A stretch of DNA of 64,000 nucleotides from an uncultured Butyrivibrio sp. (GCF_947169445.1 NZ_CAMVPU010000003.1:1-64000), one strand, 5' to 3'. Positions 35,701-43,642 are shown, counted from the first letter of the stretch. The notes: generated by a model from the sequence alone, not told the origin. Made by a program: numbers and translations.

Positions 35701-35905
35701 CATCCGGATCCCCCCAGGCAGAACCCACATCAAAAGCATCCCATCCGTAAGTATCCCCAAGGAGTTCTTCCCTATGCCCATAAGGAACCTTTTTTCTCCT
35801 GATTCCATCATGGCTCATAACTTCAGTAATCTCCGCGTGATCTGCAAACATCTGAGCATTTAGTTTATCAACAATCTCACTTATTATTCTCAATCTTTCA
35901 TCCAT
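32711..35905 (-). CDS. GH38 alpha-mannosidase
   Basis: A 1064-residue zinc-dependent retaining glycosidase. The N-terminal catalytic domain has VASVGHTHIDVAWKWQ (zinc ligands His and Asp), the nucleophile Asp in LWLPDVFGYSAAMPQIL, and the later zinc His in LMLHQFHDILPGS; helical and C-terminal beta domains follow. No signal peptide, so it acts inside on imported glycans or oligomannosides. The start 35905 is fixed by the eight-base overlap ATGGATGA with the upstream gene; an in-frame TTG at 35926 lies inside that gene. Confidence 0.93.
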   Translation of the reverse strand: MDERLRIISEIVDKLNAQMFADHAEITEVMSHDGIRRKKVPYGHREELLGDTYGWDAFDVGSAWGDPDGHELFRVSLAVPERFKGKEVFFFLSTGAEDIWNTDNPQMLVYINGKRRCGMDMNHNCISIYTREDWDNASCRDVDIAIYAYSNLAKDGNLLNMKVAALDETAKDLYFDMMVPLDGAKAMLGLDSRKNAIDLLSDRKALETVEAVDEEDAKIILEALSKACELLEHDSLGLFTAESMEKARDFLKGHLYGAENGVTVASVGHTHIDVAWKWQVRQTREKVIRSFSTVMELMKRYPEYLFMFSTPQMFEFVREDEPELFEEVMEKVREGRFEPEGAMWLEADCNLTSGESLVRQILYGKEYFRDVFGVDSHILWLPDVFGYSAAMPQILKKSGVKAFITTKLGWNDTNRMPHDLFMWRGIDGSEIPTYLITTCNLPKADQAMKKGGTLEYTYNGRQDATQIMGTWRAFREKEITREVLTCYGFGDGGGGPTWEMLEMDRRLKMGIPGCPRTEQKTVSAFMEGVLDKIKDNPTVPVWDDELYLEFHRGTYTSIGKNKRNNRKLEVLLGEAELLGVFAKVYMGEEYPAEELDRVWKTLMLHQFHDILPGSSIEAVYQDSDAEYKKAFDIIKKLMDTGTRAVIKADFLDGFKEDFCIKKSKGDQKGNAVLGFDHSSADEKRDEDSYVDESISVVETNGLTIVETYAYKISFDKNAEIISLYDKEARREVADTDKHPLNRLIAFKDEPKEYDAWNIDADFEDVSYDITNLEYMEIEENNREGLDIADAVTVHIARSFRNSKIYQDVIINNDSRRIDFVTKADWHEHQILLKAAFPVNIDSKDITCEIQYGSIKRRLTRENSWDKAKFECCAHRWMDISEEAEDGYGVAILNDCKYGYDAKEKLMRLTLIKSGIFPNPNADQGMHEFTYSLFPHMGDYRKGKVIEEAQKLNTESLGYLGCCNIDAHQLLRTVIDLDGNEGVYIGAVKLSQDKKSVIIRLYEGHGRQREVKARLLAPYKGALKAVTECNLLEQELNSELKISPMDREVSFLLNPYEIKTIRVEL

Positions 35906-36590
35906 AAATAATCCCCAGCCTGTCAAGCTCCTGCTTCAGATAGCTTGGTATCAGCTTTTTAAGTTCATAAAGCCCCACATAGTTCCCCGGGACTATCTCA
36001 CATCTATCAAACTCCATCGAGGGTGTAAAACTATAGTTTTCCCGGATATAATTCACAATCTTCTCGTTATCAGCTTCTGAAATATGAATATCTTTTACGT
36101 ACTCATCAGGAGCATCAAGGCCATGAATTCCGGCAAGTCTGTCACATGAGCTAAAAAGCTCGCTATACAGATACATTAACTTCGGAGATGCAAGCATTGC
36201 ATGCTTTCCCGGTTGAGAATAAAAAGAAACATGACTGTCATTTAAGATTGTGACATTAGTGTCAGACGAATTTGACTCATTTATAAATCTGTAAGCATTC
36301 AGAAAGCGTCCATGGAAGCTTCCCTCCGCCCCTGCAATGATACCTTTGTCATTAAGATAGACCCAGATGTGCTCCAGATCATATAGATGTTGAATGTCAT
36401 AGTCCAGATAATAAGTATATTCAAGAACTCTGCACGCTCCGGGAAAGTTCTCAAAATCAAATATTCTGTTAAAAGAGCTACTCTTTACCCTATTTTCAGT
36501 ATATTCGCAAAAACCAACCTTCCTAATCCGGAAGGGTTCTTTTTTATCCATAAAGATTATGGGCGAATACTTAAATGCGTCTTCAATCAT
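35898..36590 (-). CDS. conserved-looking hypothetical protein in mannosidase operon
   Basis: A 230-residue protein without signal peptide or membrane segment. It has a strand-rich, aromatic core (LEYTYYLDYDIQHLYDLEHIW, IIAGAEGSFHGRF) and acidic C terminus. AAAGGAGAG precedes ATG 36590, and the gene overlaps the mannosidase by eight bases, so the two are co-translated. I do not recognise a family. A sugar-recognising or glycan-processing helper is possible from context only. Confidence 0.7.
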   Translation of the reverse strand: MIEDAFKYSPIIFMDKKEPFRIRKVGFCEYTENRVKSSSFNRIFDFENFPGACRVLEYTYYLDYDIQHLYDLEHIWVYLNDKGIIAGAEGSFHGRFLNAYRFINESNSSDTNVTILNDSHVSFYSQPGKHAMLASPKLMYLYSELFSSCDRLAGIHGLDAPDEYVKDIHISEADNEKIVNYIRENYSFTPSMEFDRCEIVPGNYVGLYELKKLIPSYLKQELDRLGIIYG

Positions 36591-36638
36591 TTGCTCTCCT
36601 TTAGCAACCTGCTACAGTGATAATGAATAATGGATGAA

Positions 36639-37838
36639 CTAAAACAATACCTTACCTCTGTTAATAACATGCTTTAAATTCATATTTTCATCAACAAGCA
36701 AGATATTGGCAAAAAAACCCGCCTCTATACATCCATATTTATCGCCAACTCCAATCGCCCTGGCAGCATTCTCAGAGGCCGCCATAATGGCCGCCTCCTT
36801 ATTAACTCCCATATTTATTGCATTCTTCATACATTGGAAAAGATTTGTCACGCTTCCTGCAATAGTACCGGGATCATCTGTTAGAACGGCTTTTTGGCCG
36901 CAAACTGTCACAGACTGCCCCCCAAGTTGATAAATTCCGTCAGGAAGCCCTGTAGCCTCCATGCTGTCCGATATCAGAATCACTTTTCCATCCGGCATAG
37001 TCTCAAATACGAACCTGACCATAGCCGGATGCACGTGTATTCCATCCGCAATCATCTCTACCTCTGCATTTTTTTCCATTGCCGCAGGAATCGGTCCTGG
37101 CTTTCTGTGATTAATTCCCGGCATAGCATTAAACAGATGGGTCACATGTCTTGCGCCCTCATCAAAAGCAGTCACGGCCTCTTCATATGTACAGGCAGTG
37201 TGGGCTATAGAAATATTTACCTCGTGGGAAAGCTCCTTAATAAAATCGCTGCTCCCCTCAATTTCCGGTGCAATATCAAGTAGCCTGATAAGATTTCCAC
37301 TCTTTTCCTGAAGCCTTCTAAACATTGCCACATCAGGCTTTGCAAGATACTTCGGATTCTGTGCTCCAATCTTATCAGGGCTTATAAAAGGCCCCTCCAT
37401 ATTGATTCCAACAAGCTGTGCCTGTTCTTCATAAGCTTCACCAGACGCATATTCGCGGGCAGTTGTCATGACCTTTTCAAGTATTTCTTCGCTGTAAGTC
37501 ATTGTGGCCGGGCATATTGCCAAAACTCCGTTTTGAGCCTCATAAGCCGATATTGCGGATAGTCCTTCCATATCTGCGTCACAGAAATCATGGCCAACCG
37601 CCCCATGAAAATGGATGTCCACAAGCCCGGGAATGGCATAAAGCCTTGATGCATCCAATATCTCTCCATCAGCAAAGCTCTTTATTCCTTCTAAAATCAC
37701 TCCCACCAGACTATTATCTTTTACGTCCTTTGCGCCCTCAGAATCCCGGAGTGAAGCAATTTTGTCTTCTGCAATTTCTATATCCAGCTTTTGGAATCTA
37801 TGCTCCTTTGTAAAAACTCTTGCACCTGCTATCAGCAT
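36639..37838 (-). CDS. nagA: N-acetylglucosamine-6-phosphate deacetylase
   Basis: A 399-residue amidohydrolase that deacetylates GlcNAc-6-phosphate, feeding nagB. Metal and catalytic motifs are VDIHFHGAVGHDF, NMEGPFISPDKIGAQNP, IAHTACTYEEAV, VTHLFNAMPGINHRKPG and LISDSMEATGLPDG, the last with the catalytic Asp. ATG 37838 is preferred because AGAGG lies eight bases upstream; an in-frame GTG at 37847 overlaps that site. It links the island to GlcNAc-containing glycans. No nagB is in the window. Confidence 0.93.
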   Translation of the reverse strand: MLIAGARVFTKEHRFQKLDIEIAEDKIASLRDSEGAKDVKDNSLVGVILEGIKSFADGEILDASRLYAIPGLVDIHFHGAVGHDFCDADMEGLSAISAYEAQNGVLAICPATMTYSEEILEKVMTTAREYASGEAYEEQAQLVGINMEGPFISPDKIGAQNPKYLAKPDVAMFRRLQEKSGNLIRLLDIAPEIEGSSDFIKELSHEVNISIAHTACTYEEAVTAFDEGARHVTHLFNAMPGINHRKPGPIPAAMEKNAEVEMIADGIHVHPAMVRFVFETMPDGKVILISDSMEATGLPDGIYQLGGQSVTVCGQKAVLTDDPGTIAGSVTNLFQCMKNAINMGVNKEAAIMAASENAARAIGVGDKYGCIEAGFFANILLVDENMNLKHVINRGKVLF

Positions 37839-37891
37839 TTTTCTCACCTCTACTCACAGCAATACTAACGAAATCCCCTAGGCAACATCAT

Positions 37892-39370
37892 TTACATAAG
37901 TCTGATCTTAAAACAGAGCGGCATATCTGATTTAAAGCTATCAACTGCCTTTATCACCATTTCCTGGTCATTTCTCTCAAATTCGAGCTTTTCGCCAGTA
38001 GATAATAGAGTAATCTCATCCAGTAAAAGACCTCTCATTGGCTCAGTCTTAAATGCCTTGATCTTGGCATCCTGCATCGCAGGTCTCATCCAGAAGGCAT
38101 ATACATAGCCGTCTTTATAGGTAAATCTGTAATCAGAGTCTGTATAATCCACCTCTCCTCCATCATTAAAGGAACCACTGGCAATTACAGTATCACCCTC
38201 TTTGTACTGGCTGTAATAGCTGGTCTCGTAAATACCTTCTCCGTTTGACTTAAGCCACTGTCCCATTTCGGAAAGCGCCTTTTCATCATCTTCTGTAAAT
38301 GTTCCATCCGGCTTTGGTCCTAAGTTCAATAAGAAGTTACCATTCTTGCTGACAGCATCAATCAGATCGCACACCAGCTTATATCCACTCTTGTATTCAT
38401 TATCTTTAATATATCCCCAGGATCTGTTACCTATTGCTGTATCTGTCTGCCAATATCTTGGAGAAATCTCGCTAAGAGCTCCTCTTTCCACATCAAAAGT
38501 AGCTACATCCGGTGGAAATGCATGATGCTTGTAGCATATGGTAACCTCTCTGTCCCACTGAATTGCACGATTGTAATAATATGCACAAAGTCTCTTCAGA
38601 TAAGGCTTAAATGCTTTATTCTGAATCCACCAGTCAAAATAGAGCATTGCAGGCTTATATTTATCAATAATCTCAGCAGTTCTAACAAGCCAGTCATCAA
38701 GCCACTCTTTATCAGGTCCCTTAGAATCTGGATTCTCGGTATTCTCGGTGAATCCGGAGTTGTCCCACTCAGGGCAAAGAACTGCCGGACCATAAAAGTC
38801 ACGGTAATTGTCATCGTTTACATCACTGTCAAATTCACGTCCCAGATTCATAAAGAAATAATGCTCTGCTCTGTGAGATGATCCGCAGAAAGTAAGGCCC
38901 TGTTTCTCGCATTCAGCCTTAAGTTCGCCGGCAATATTTCTCTTAGGACCCATATTTGCAGCATTCCACTTGTTAAACTCAGTATCATACATAGCAAACC
39001 CATCGTGATGCTCCATAACAGGCACAACATATTTAGCACCTGCATTCTTAAAGGTACTGATCCACCTATGTGCATCAAAGTTCTCAGCCTTAAACATTGG
39101 TATGAAATCCTTATAACCAAAGTCCTTCTGTGGGCCATAAGTCTCTACATGATGCTTATACTCTCTAGCCTCCCTGTTATACATATTTCTGGAGTACCAT
39201 TCATTACCATATCCCGGAACGCTGTATATTCCATAATGAATAAAAATGCCAAATTTAGCATCTCTAAACCACTTAGGAGTCTTATGATCTGAAAGAGAGC
39301 CCCAGTCAGCCTTGTACCTTCCTTCACTATTTACTTTGTCAATTTCCTGTAAATATTCTTCTTTTGTCAT
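37892..39370 (-). CDS. GH29 alpha-L-fucosidase
   Basis: A 492-residue retaining fucosidase. Family segments are PKWFRDAKFGIFIHYGIYSVPGYGNEWY near the N terminus and the nucleophile Asp in PAMLYFDWWIQ; LLNLGPKPDGTF follows the catalytic domain and a C-terminal beta domain ends the protein. No signal peptide, so it acts on imported oligosaccharides. It is first in the fucosidase-nagA-unknown-mannosidase operon. Its promoter holds the clearest pair of A-tract sites in the window. Confidence 0.92.
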   Translation of the reverse strand: MTKEEYLQEIDKVNSEGRYKADWGSLSDHKTPKWFRDAKFGIFIHYGIYSVPGYGNEWYSRNMYNREAREYKHHVETYGPQKDFGYKDFIPMFKAENFDAHRWISTFKNAGAKYVVPVMEHHDGFAMYDTEFNKWNAANMGPKRNIAGELKAECEKQGLTFCGSSHRAEHYFFMNLGREFDSDVNDDNYRDFYGPAVLCPEWDNSGFTENTENPDSKGPDKEWLDDWLVRTAEIIDKYKPAMLYFDWWIQNKAFKPYLKRLCAYYYNRAIQWDREVTICYKHHAFPPDVATFDVERGALSEISPRYWQTDTAIGNRSWGYIKDNEYKSGYKLVCDLIDAVSKNGNFLLNLGPKPDGTFTEDDEKALSEMGQWLKSNGEGIYETSYYSQYKEGDTVIASGSFNDGGEVDYTDSDYRFTYKDGYVYAFWMRPAMQDAKIKAFKTEPMRGLLLDEITLLSTGEKLEFERNDQEMVIKAVDSFKSDMPLCFKIRLM

Positions 39371-39458
39371 TTCCTTCCCTTTCCAAATGCATTAAATAAT
39401 TGATGCAGATTACCCATAATCAAAAAACAGCATTAAAATATAATATTGACCATTTTTA

Positions 39459-39531
39459 ATTATACCGTGACAGCATCTGTATTCAACGCTATTTTTTGCC
39501 CAAAGAGAGCCAAAATTTACGCATTTTTTGC
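39459..39531 (-). promoter_or_regulatory. fucosidase promoter with paired A-tract activator sites
   Basis: The distal site GCAAAAAATGCGTA (39518-39531) and proximal site GCAAAAAATAGCGT (39486-39499) lie 32 bp apart in direct orientation. The proximal site overlaps by one base a -35 TTGAAT (39481-39486), with a -10 TATAAT (39459-39464) 16 bp downstream. AraC-type activators commonly bind such a position. Of the 332-bp gene-free interval at 39371-39702, this and the terminator at 39571 are the only features I can support. Confidence 0.7.
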
Positions 39532-39570
39532 TTTCTTGATAATTCTTCCCTTTTCGTATTTATAAGGGCA

Positions 39571-39613
39571 AAAAAAGGCTGTAATAAAGATTTTTGATAT
39601 CTTTACTACAGCC
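39571..39613 (-). terminator. terminator of the SPFH gene
   Basis: On the minus strand a 15-bp stem with one mismatch (arms 39599-39613 and 39577-39591, loop of about 7) is followed by a T-run (39571-39576). It lies about 90 bp beyond the SPFH gene and ends its transcript before the fucosidase promoter. Confidence 0.8.
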
Positions 39614-39668
39614 CTGCTTTATAACTATATAAACTTACCCTGTTTAAGGAGGATTAAGTCCGACACGG

Positions 39669-39679
39669 TGTTATATAAC
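39669..39679. repeat. TGTTATATAAC motif copy 1
   Basis: One of four copies of the short dyad TGTTATATAAC in the window (others at 50361, 52425 and 52458). This one lies between the SPFH stop and its terminator. Confidence 0.5.
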
Positions 39680-39702
39680 GTATATATCTCATATCAAATA
39701 TA

Positions 39703-41214
39703 TCACTTTTCTGTGGCTACACTTACTTCAGCACCGGTAATATTAACATTCTTATTAACCTTAGCATCATATGTGTTAGCTCTCATGATCTCTGCAAAAT
39801 CTACGCCTGTAGCTTCGCTCATGGTGTCAAAAACCTGTTTCATTACTACCGGCATATTTCCGGAAATCCTTGATGCGCCGCCTTCACCGCCTTCGCCGGT
39901 TTCATAAATGTTGATCTTATCAATCTGTGACAAAGGTTTTGCAATCTCTGCAGCAATCTGAGGCATTACCTTGATCATCATTTCTGCCATTGCAGCGCCA
40001 TTATACTTCTTATAGGCTTCTGCCTTCTTTTCCATTGCTTCGGCTTCCGCAAGGCCTTTCGCTTTGATTGCCTCAGCTTCTGCGCGACCCTTCGCTGCAA
40101 TACCAGCAGCTTCTGCATCATATTTAGCCTTGATTCCTGCAGCTTCCTGCTCAGCGGCGAATTTCTGTGCTTCAGCCTGAGCTTTTTTAGCATCAGCCTC
40201 ACGTTCCTGCTCATACTTTGCAGCTTCAGCTTTTCTCTGACGCTGGATTAGTTCAGCTTCAGCTTTCTTTTCTGCCTGATATTTGTCAGCATCAGCTTTT
40301 TTCTCAATTTCAGCAGCAAGTTCCTGCTGTTTTACAATTACTTCCTTCTGTTTCAGTTCTGCCTCGCGCTCTGCCTTGGCGATCTGAGCATTAACCGTTG
40401 CAGTCTGAATGGATTTCTGCTGTTCCTGCTGCTGGATCGCATATGCTGCGTCTGCTACAGCGTTTGCTGTGTCGGCCTGCTGCTTCAGTTCTGCCTGCTT
40501 AATGGCCAGTGCATTGTTTTTCTCAGCAATTTCTGTCTGTGCAAGAACTCTGGCATCATTAGCTGCTTTATCAGCCTCAGCCTTTGCAATGGCCACGTCT
40601 CTGTCAGCCTGGGCCTTCGCGATTGCTGCATCCTTTTTTATCTTAGCTGTATTATCCATACCAAGGTCGCTGATAAGACCATTCTCATCGGTTACATTCT
40701 GAATGTTACATGACAAGATCTCGATACCAAGCTTGTTCATATCCCTGGAAGCTTTTTCCATAACCTGATCAGAAAAGCTGTCTCTGTCGGTATTGATAGT
40801 CTTTAGTGCAAGTGTTCCGATGATCTCACGCATATTACCCTGAAGGGAATCCTGCAAATCCTCTGTTATCTGATTAGGGTCTTTGTTAAGGAAGTTCTTG
40901 GCTGCAAGCTGTATGGCTTCAGGGCTTGTACCAATCCTTACCTTAGCTACGGCATCAACATTAACATTAATAAAATCATTTGTAGGAACTGACTGCTCTG
41001 TCTTAATATCTACAGTCATCTGTCCAAGGTACAATTTATCAACTCTTTCAAAAAACGGGATCTTAATACCAGCGCGTCCTATGAGGATTCTTGGAGTCTT
41101 TCTTATTCCTGATATAATGTAGGCTCTGTCTGGAGGAGCTTTAACGTACCCCGCCACGATGACCATAATCACCACTAAAATGATTGCAAAAATTGAAATT
41201 AACTGGATATTCAT
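39703..41214 (-). CDS. flotillin-like SPFH/band 7 protein
   Basis: A 503-residue membrane-scaffold protein. One N-terminal helix (ISIFAIILVVIMVIVAGYV) precedes an SPFH domain (about 25-190, with VDAVAKVRIG, GNMREIIGTLAL), then a long Ala/Glu/Lys-rich coiled coil (about 190-440, repeated AEAEAIKAKGLAEAEA) typical of flotillin/YuaG oligomers. Start 41214 has GAGAGGA upstream. The usual NfeD-type partner gene is not adjacent. It probably organises membrane microdomains. Confidence 0.85.
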   Translation of the reverse strand: MNIQLISIFAIILVVIMVIVAGYVKAPPDRAYIISGIRKTPRILIGRAGIKIPFFERVDKLYLGQMTVDIKTEQSVPTNDFINVNVDAVAKVRIGTSPEAIQLAAKNFLNKDPNQITEDLQDSLQGNMREIIGTLALKTINTDRDSFSDQVMEKASRDMNKLGIEILSCNIQNVTDENGLISDLGMDNTAKIKKDAAIAKAQADRDVAIAKAEADKAANDARVLAQTEIAEKNNALAIKQAELKQQADTANAVADAAYAIQQQEQQKSIQTATVNAQIAKAEREAELKQKEVIVKQQELAAEIEKKADADKYQAEKKAEAELIQRQRKAEAAKYEQEREADAKKAQAEAQKFAAEQEAAGIKAKYDAEAAGIAAKGRAEAEAIKAKGLAEAEAMEKKAEAYKKYNGAAMAEMMIKVMPQIAAEIAKPLSQIDKINIYETGEGGEGGASRISGNMPVVMKQVFDTMSEATGVDFAEIMRANTYDAKVNKNVNITGAEVSVATEK

Positions 41215-41357
41215 ACTGTCCTCTCTTTCTGGGCATTGCCCAAACATATATAAAAACATATTGATGTTAAGAAGATAGTATCACCCCTTCTATTCCGCTT
41301 AAATACAACCTTTTGCGCGATATCAGGCCCTATTTTTCCGTTTTTGCAACATATGAT

Positions 41358-41386
41358 TTGATAATAAAATATTTTTTTGCTACTAT
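41358..41386 (+). promoter_or_regulatory. promoter of the YgjV-like gene
   Basis: A -35 TTGATA (41358-41363) and a -10 TACTAT (41381-41386) are separated by 17 bp. The start codon of the downstream gene is about 65 bp further on. Confidence 0.55.
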
Positions 41387-41455
41387 ACTTAGACAGGTTT
41401 TTCAAAAATATATTTAATGAACAAATCAATTATCAACAAATTGTGAGGTTATAAG

Positions 41456-42064
41456 ATGGAAACAAGTAAAATTTTGATAGAAGCTTTTGGATATTTGGGA
41501 TCATCTCTGGTCCTGATTTCTTTTCTCATGGTGTCTGTGTTCAGGCTCAGAGTGGTAAACACGATTGGAAGCGTTATTTTTACAATATACGCATTTATCA
41601 TTCACTCTTATCCAACTGCAATAATGAACGTTTGCCTTGTTATGATCAATATCTATTATCTGGTAAAAATGAGTAAAACCAGTAAAGATTACGACTTAGT
41701 AAAGGTTAATACACAGGATGCCATGTTGAAATACACCATTGATAAATACAAGGACGACATAAAAAAATGTTTCCCTGGAATCAATATGGATTTCACAAAC
41801 GCAAATTCAGGATACTTTGTATGTCATAATGGAAAGCCGGCAGGAATTATGATCGGAAAACTTGAAGAAGGTTTGTTAGACATATACCTTGACTATTCTA
41901 TTCCGGAATACAGAGATTGTTCCATAGGCGAGTTTTTATTTTCCAATCTCCGCGGTGAAGGCATAAAAAAAGTCGTATATAGTGGAGTAGCCGATTTTCA
42001 CAAGGAATATCTTAAAAAAACAGGATTTGTTAACGCCGGCTCCCGATACGAAAAATATTTATAA
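41456..42064 (+). CDS. YgjV-like membrane protein with C-terminal GNAT-like domain
   Basis: A 202-residue protein. Residues 1-75 form three membrane helices of the YgjV type (GYLGSSLVLISFLMVSVFRL, IGSVIFTIYAFII, AIMNVCLVMINIYYLV). Residues 80-200 are soluble and read like an acetyltransferase-type fold (DIYLDYSIPEYRDCSIGEFLF, VVYSGVADFHKEYLKKTGFV). It stands alone with its own promoter. Function unknown; the fusion recurs in Lachnospiraceae as far as I recall. Confidence 0.65.
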   Translation: METSKILIEAFGYLGSSLVLISFLMVSVFRLRVVNTIGSVIFTIYAFIIHSYPTAIMNVCLVMINIYYLVKMSKTSKDYDLVKVNTQDAMLKYTIDKYKDDIKKCFPGINMDFTNANSGYFVCHNGKPAGIMIGKLEEGLLDIYLDYSIPEYRDCSIGEFLFSNLRGEGIKKVVYSGVADFHKEYLKKTGFVNAGSRYEKYL

Positions 42065-42078
42065 TCCCAAGACAAAAA

Positions 42079-42115
42079 TTGTGCCAAGATGTACATTTAA
42101 TACATCTTGGCACAA
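42079..42115 (-). terminator. terminator downstream of the small gene
   Basis: A perfect 15-bp stem (arms 42079-42093 and 42101-42115, loop of 7 nt) has T5 on the minus-strand side at 42074-42078. It terminates the small gene to its right and may also end the YgjV-like gene from the left. Confidence 0.8.
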
Positions 42116-42160
42116 ATCATGAAAATCTCATTGTTCAGTTTAATCAATACTATTGGCACA

Positions 42161-42400
42161 TTACTGCTGCATATTTGAGTTCTTGATCATATTGATTGTT
42201 TCAATATCATTAGCAGTAAGCTTTATATTTGATTCAAGCACTTTTCCATCAGGAGTGGTAACTTTCACTGCAAAGACTGTGCCTTCTGTCACTGCATTAT
42301 TACCTACAGCCTGCATAAATGGGATAACCTTCGGATGATCCTGCTGGAAAAGACTAAGTCTTTGCTGAAGCTGCATCAGCATCATAGGATTCATATTCAT
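42161..42400 (-). CDS. small hypothetical protein
   Basis: A 79-residue protein with a Met/Gln-rich N terminus (MNMNPMMLMQLQQRLSLFQQDHPK) and a short beta-rich C-terminal half (VTEGTVFAVKVTTPDGKVLES, ANDIETINMIKN). AAAGGAAAA precedes ATG. It has its own downstream terminator and divergent neighbour pta. I do not recognise a family beyond similar small Lachnospiraceae proteins. Confidence 0.7.
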   Translation of the reverse strand: MNMNPMMLMQLQQRLSLFQQDHPKVIPFMQAVGNNAVTEGTVFAVKVTTPDGKVLESNIKLTANDIETINMIKNSNMQQ

Positions 42401-42461
42401 GCGTATTTTTCCTTTCTTAGATAATTAAAGCTATTCTACCACAATTCCCATAAAATATTCA

Positions 42462-42512
42462 TAGTTAAAAAATAGTCAAACTTCATAATATAGTTAAAAA
42501 ATAATCAAAGTT
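42462..42512. repeat. two 22-bp direct repeats upstream of pta
   Basis: Units at 42462-42483 and 42491-42512 share 20 of 22 bases (core TAGTTAAAAAAT and TCAAA), 29 bp apart. They lie in the divergent interval between the small gene and pta. Possible binding sites for an activator. Confidence 0.6.
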
Positions 42513-42581
42513 TTTTAGAGATTTTCACTATATTTTTATATCTTTTTGATTAGAATCAAGTTTTTTTAGAATTTTTAAGCA

Positions 42582-42613
42582 TATAATCCCATATGCATAC
42601 AAAAAATGTATGC
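42582..42613 (+). promoter_or_regulatory. pta -10 box and leader hairpin
   Basis: TATAAT at 42582-42587 is a perfect -10, with no convincing -35. The predicted start falls at the beginning of a hairpin with arms GCATACA (42595-42601) and TGTATGC (42607-42613) and an A5 loop, so the pta mRNA may begin with this stem. Confidence 0.45.
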
Positions 42614-42658
42614 GCTTACATTTTAAATACACCTGTTTAATATAAGGAGGCATAATAC

Positions 42659-43642
42659 ATGTACGGATTTGGTGATATGATCCAGAAACTTAAAGAGAAC
42701 CCTAAGACTATTGTTTTCCCAGAAGGTGCAGATCCAAGAATTCTTGAGGCTGCTTCCAGACTTCTTGCTGGCAACTTCCTTAAGCCAATTCTCTTAGGAA
42801 ATACAGATGAGATTAATAAATCAGCTGAGTCAGCAGGATACAACATTCGCGGTGCTCAGATTATTGATCCTGAGAATTTTGATAAATTTGATGAGATGGT
42901 TGAGCAGTTCTGCGAACTCAGAAAGAGCAAGGGAATGACTCCTGAGAAGGCTATTCCTATCCTTAAGCAGACCAACTATTTCGGAACAATGCTTGTTAAG
43001 ATGGGCCTTGGAGATTGCTTACTTGGTGGTGCTACATATTCTACAGCAGATACAGTACGTCCTGCTCTTCAGATCATCAAGACAAAGCCTGAGAACACTA
43101 TCGTTTCTTCATGCTTTATCCTTGTTCGTCCTGCAGCAACAGGGGAGAACGAAGTAATCGCAATGGCTGACTGCGGTATAAATATCAATCCTAATGAGGA
43201 TGAACTTGTTGAAATTTGCGGCGAAACAGTTAACTGTGCTGCAAGATTTGGCGTTGATCCTAAGGTTGCATTCCTTTCATTCTCAACAAAGGGATCTGCT
43301 AAGGATGACACAGTAACCAAGATGCAGAACGCAACTAAGAAAGCTCAGGAGAAATACCCTGAAATTCCTATCGATGGAGAGCTTCAGTTCGATGCAGCTG
43401 TATCTCCTCGTGTTGCTAAGCAGAAGGCTCCTGGATCACCAGTTGCCGGTCACGCTAACATATTTATTTTCCCTGATATCAATGCAGGTAACCTCGGTTA
43501 CAAGATTGCACAGCGTATGGGTAACTTTGAAGCTTACGGTCCTATCCTTCTTGGACTTAACGCTCCAATCAATGACCTTTCTCGCGGATGTAACGCACTT
43601 GAAGTATACTCAATGTCTATTATCACAGCATCTCTTGCTTGA
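42659..43642 (+). CDS. pta: phosphate acetyltransferase
   Basis: A 327-residue Pta domain enzyme that interconverts acetyl-CoA and acetyl phosphate. Segments include KTIVFPEGADPRILEAASRLL, LVKMGLGDCLLGGATYSTADTVRPALQII, VSSCFILVRPAATGENEVIAMADCGIN and PDINAGNLGYKIAQRMGNFEAYGPILLGL. AAGGAGG lies upstream of ATG 42659. Length is full for the short Pta form. ackA is not adjacent, unlike the usual pair. A core fermentation enzyme near a plasmid-type origin supports calling this replicon a chromid. Confidence 0.95.
   Translation: MYGFGDMIQKLKENPKTIVFPEGADPRILEAASRLLAGNFLKPILLGNTDEINKSAESAGYNIRGAQIIDPENFDKFDEMVEQFCELRKSKGMTPEKAIPILKQTNYFGTMLVKMGLGDCLLGGATYSTADTVRPALQIIKTKPENTIVSSCFILVRPAATGENEVIAMADCGININPNEDELVEICGETVNCAARFGVDPKVAFLSFSTKGSAKDDTVTKMQNATKKAQEKYPEIPIDGELQFDAAVSPRVAKQKAPGSPVAGHANIFIFPDINAGNLGYKIAQRMGNFEAYGPILLGLNAPINDLSRGCNALEVYSMSIITASLA

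Noticed and set aside
39703..41214. Overlapping + strand frames within the flotillin gene (for example 40409-40702)
   Set aside because: Shadow frames arising from the Ala/Glu/Lys coiled-coil coding sequence, with no ribosome sites.
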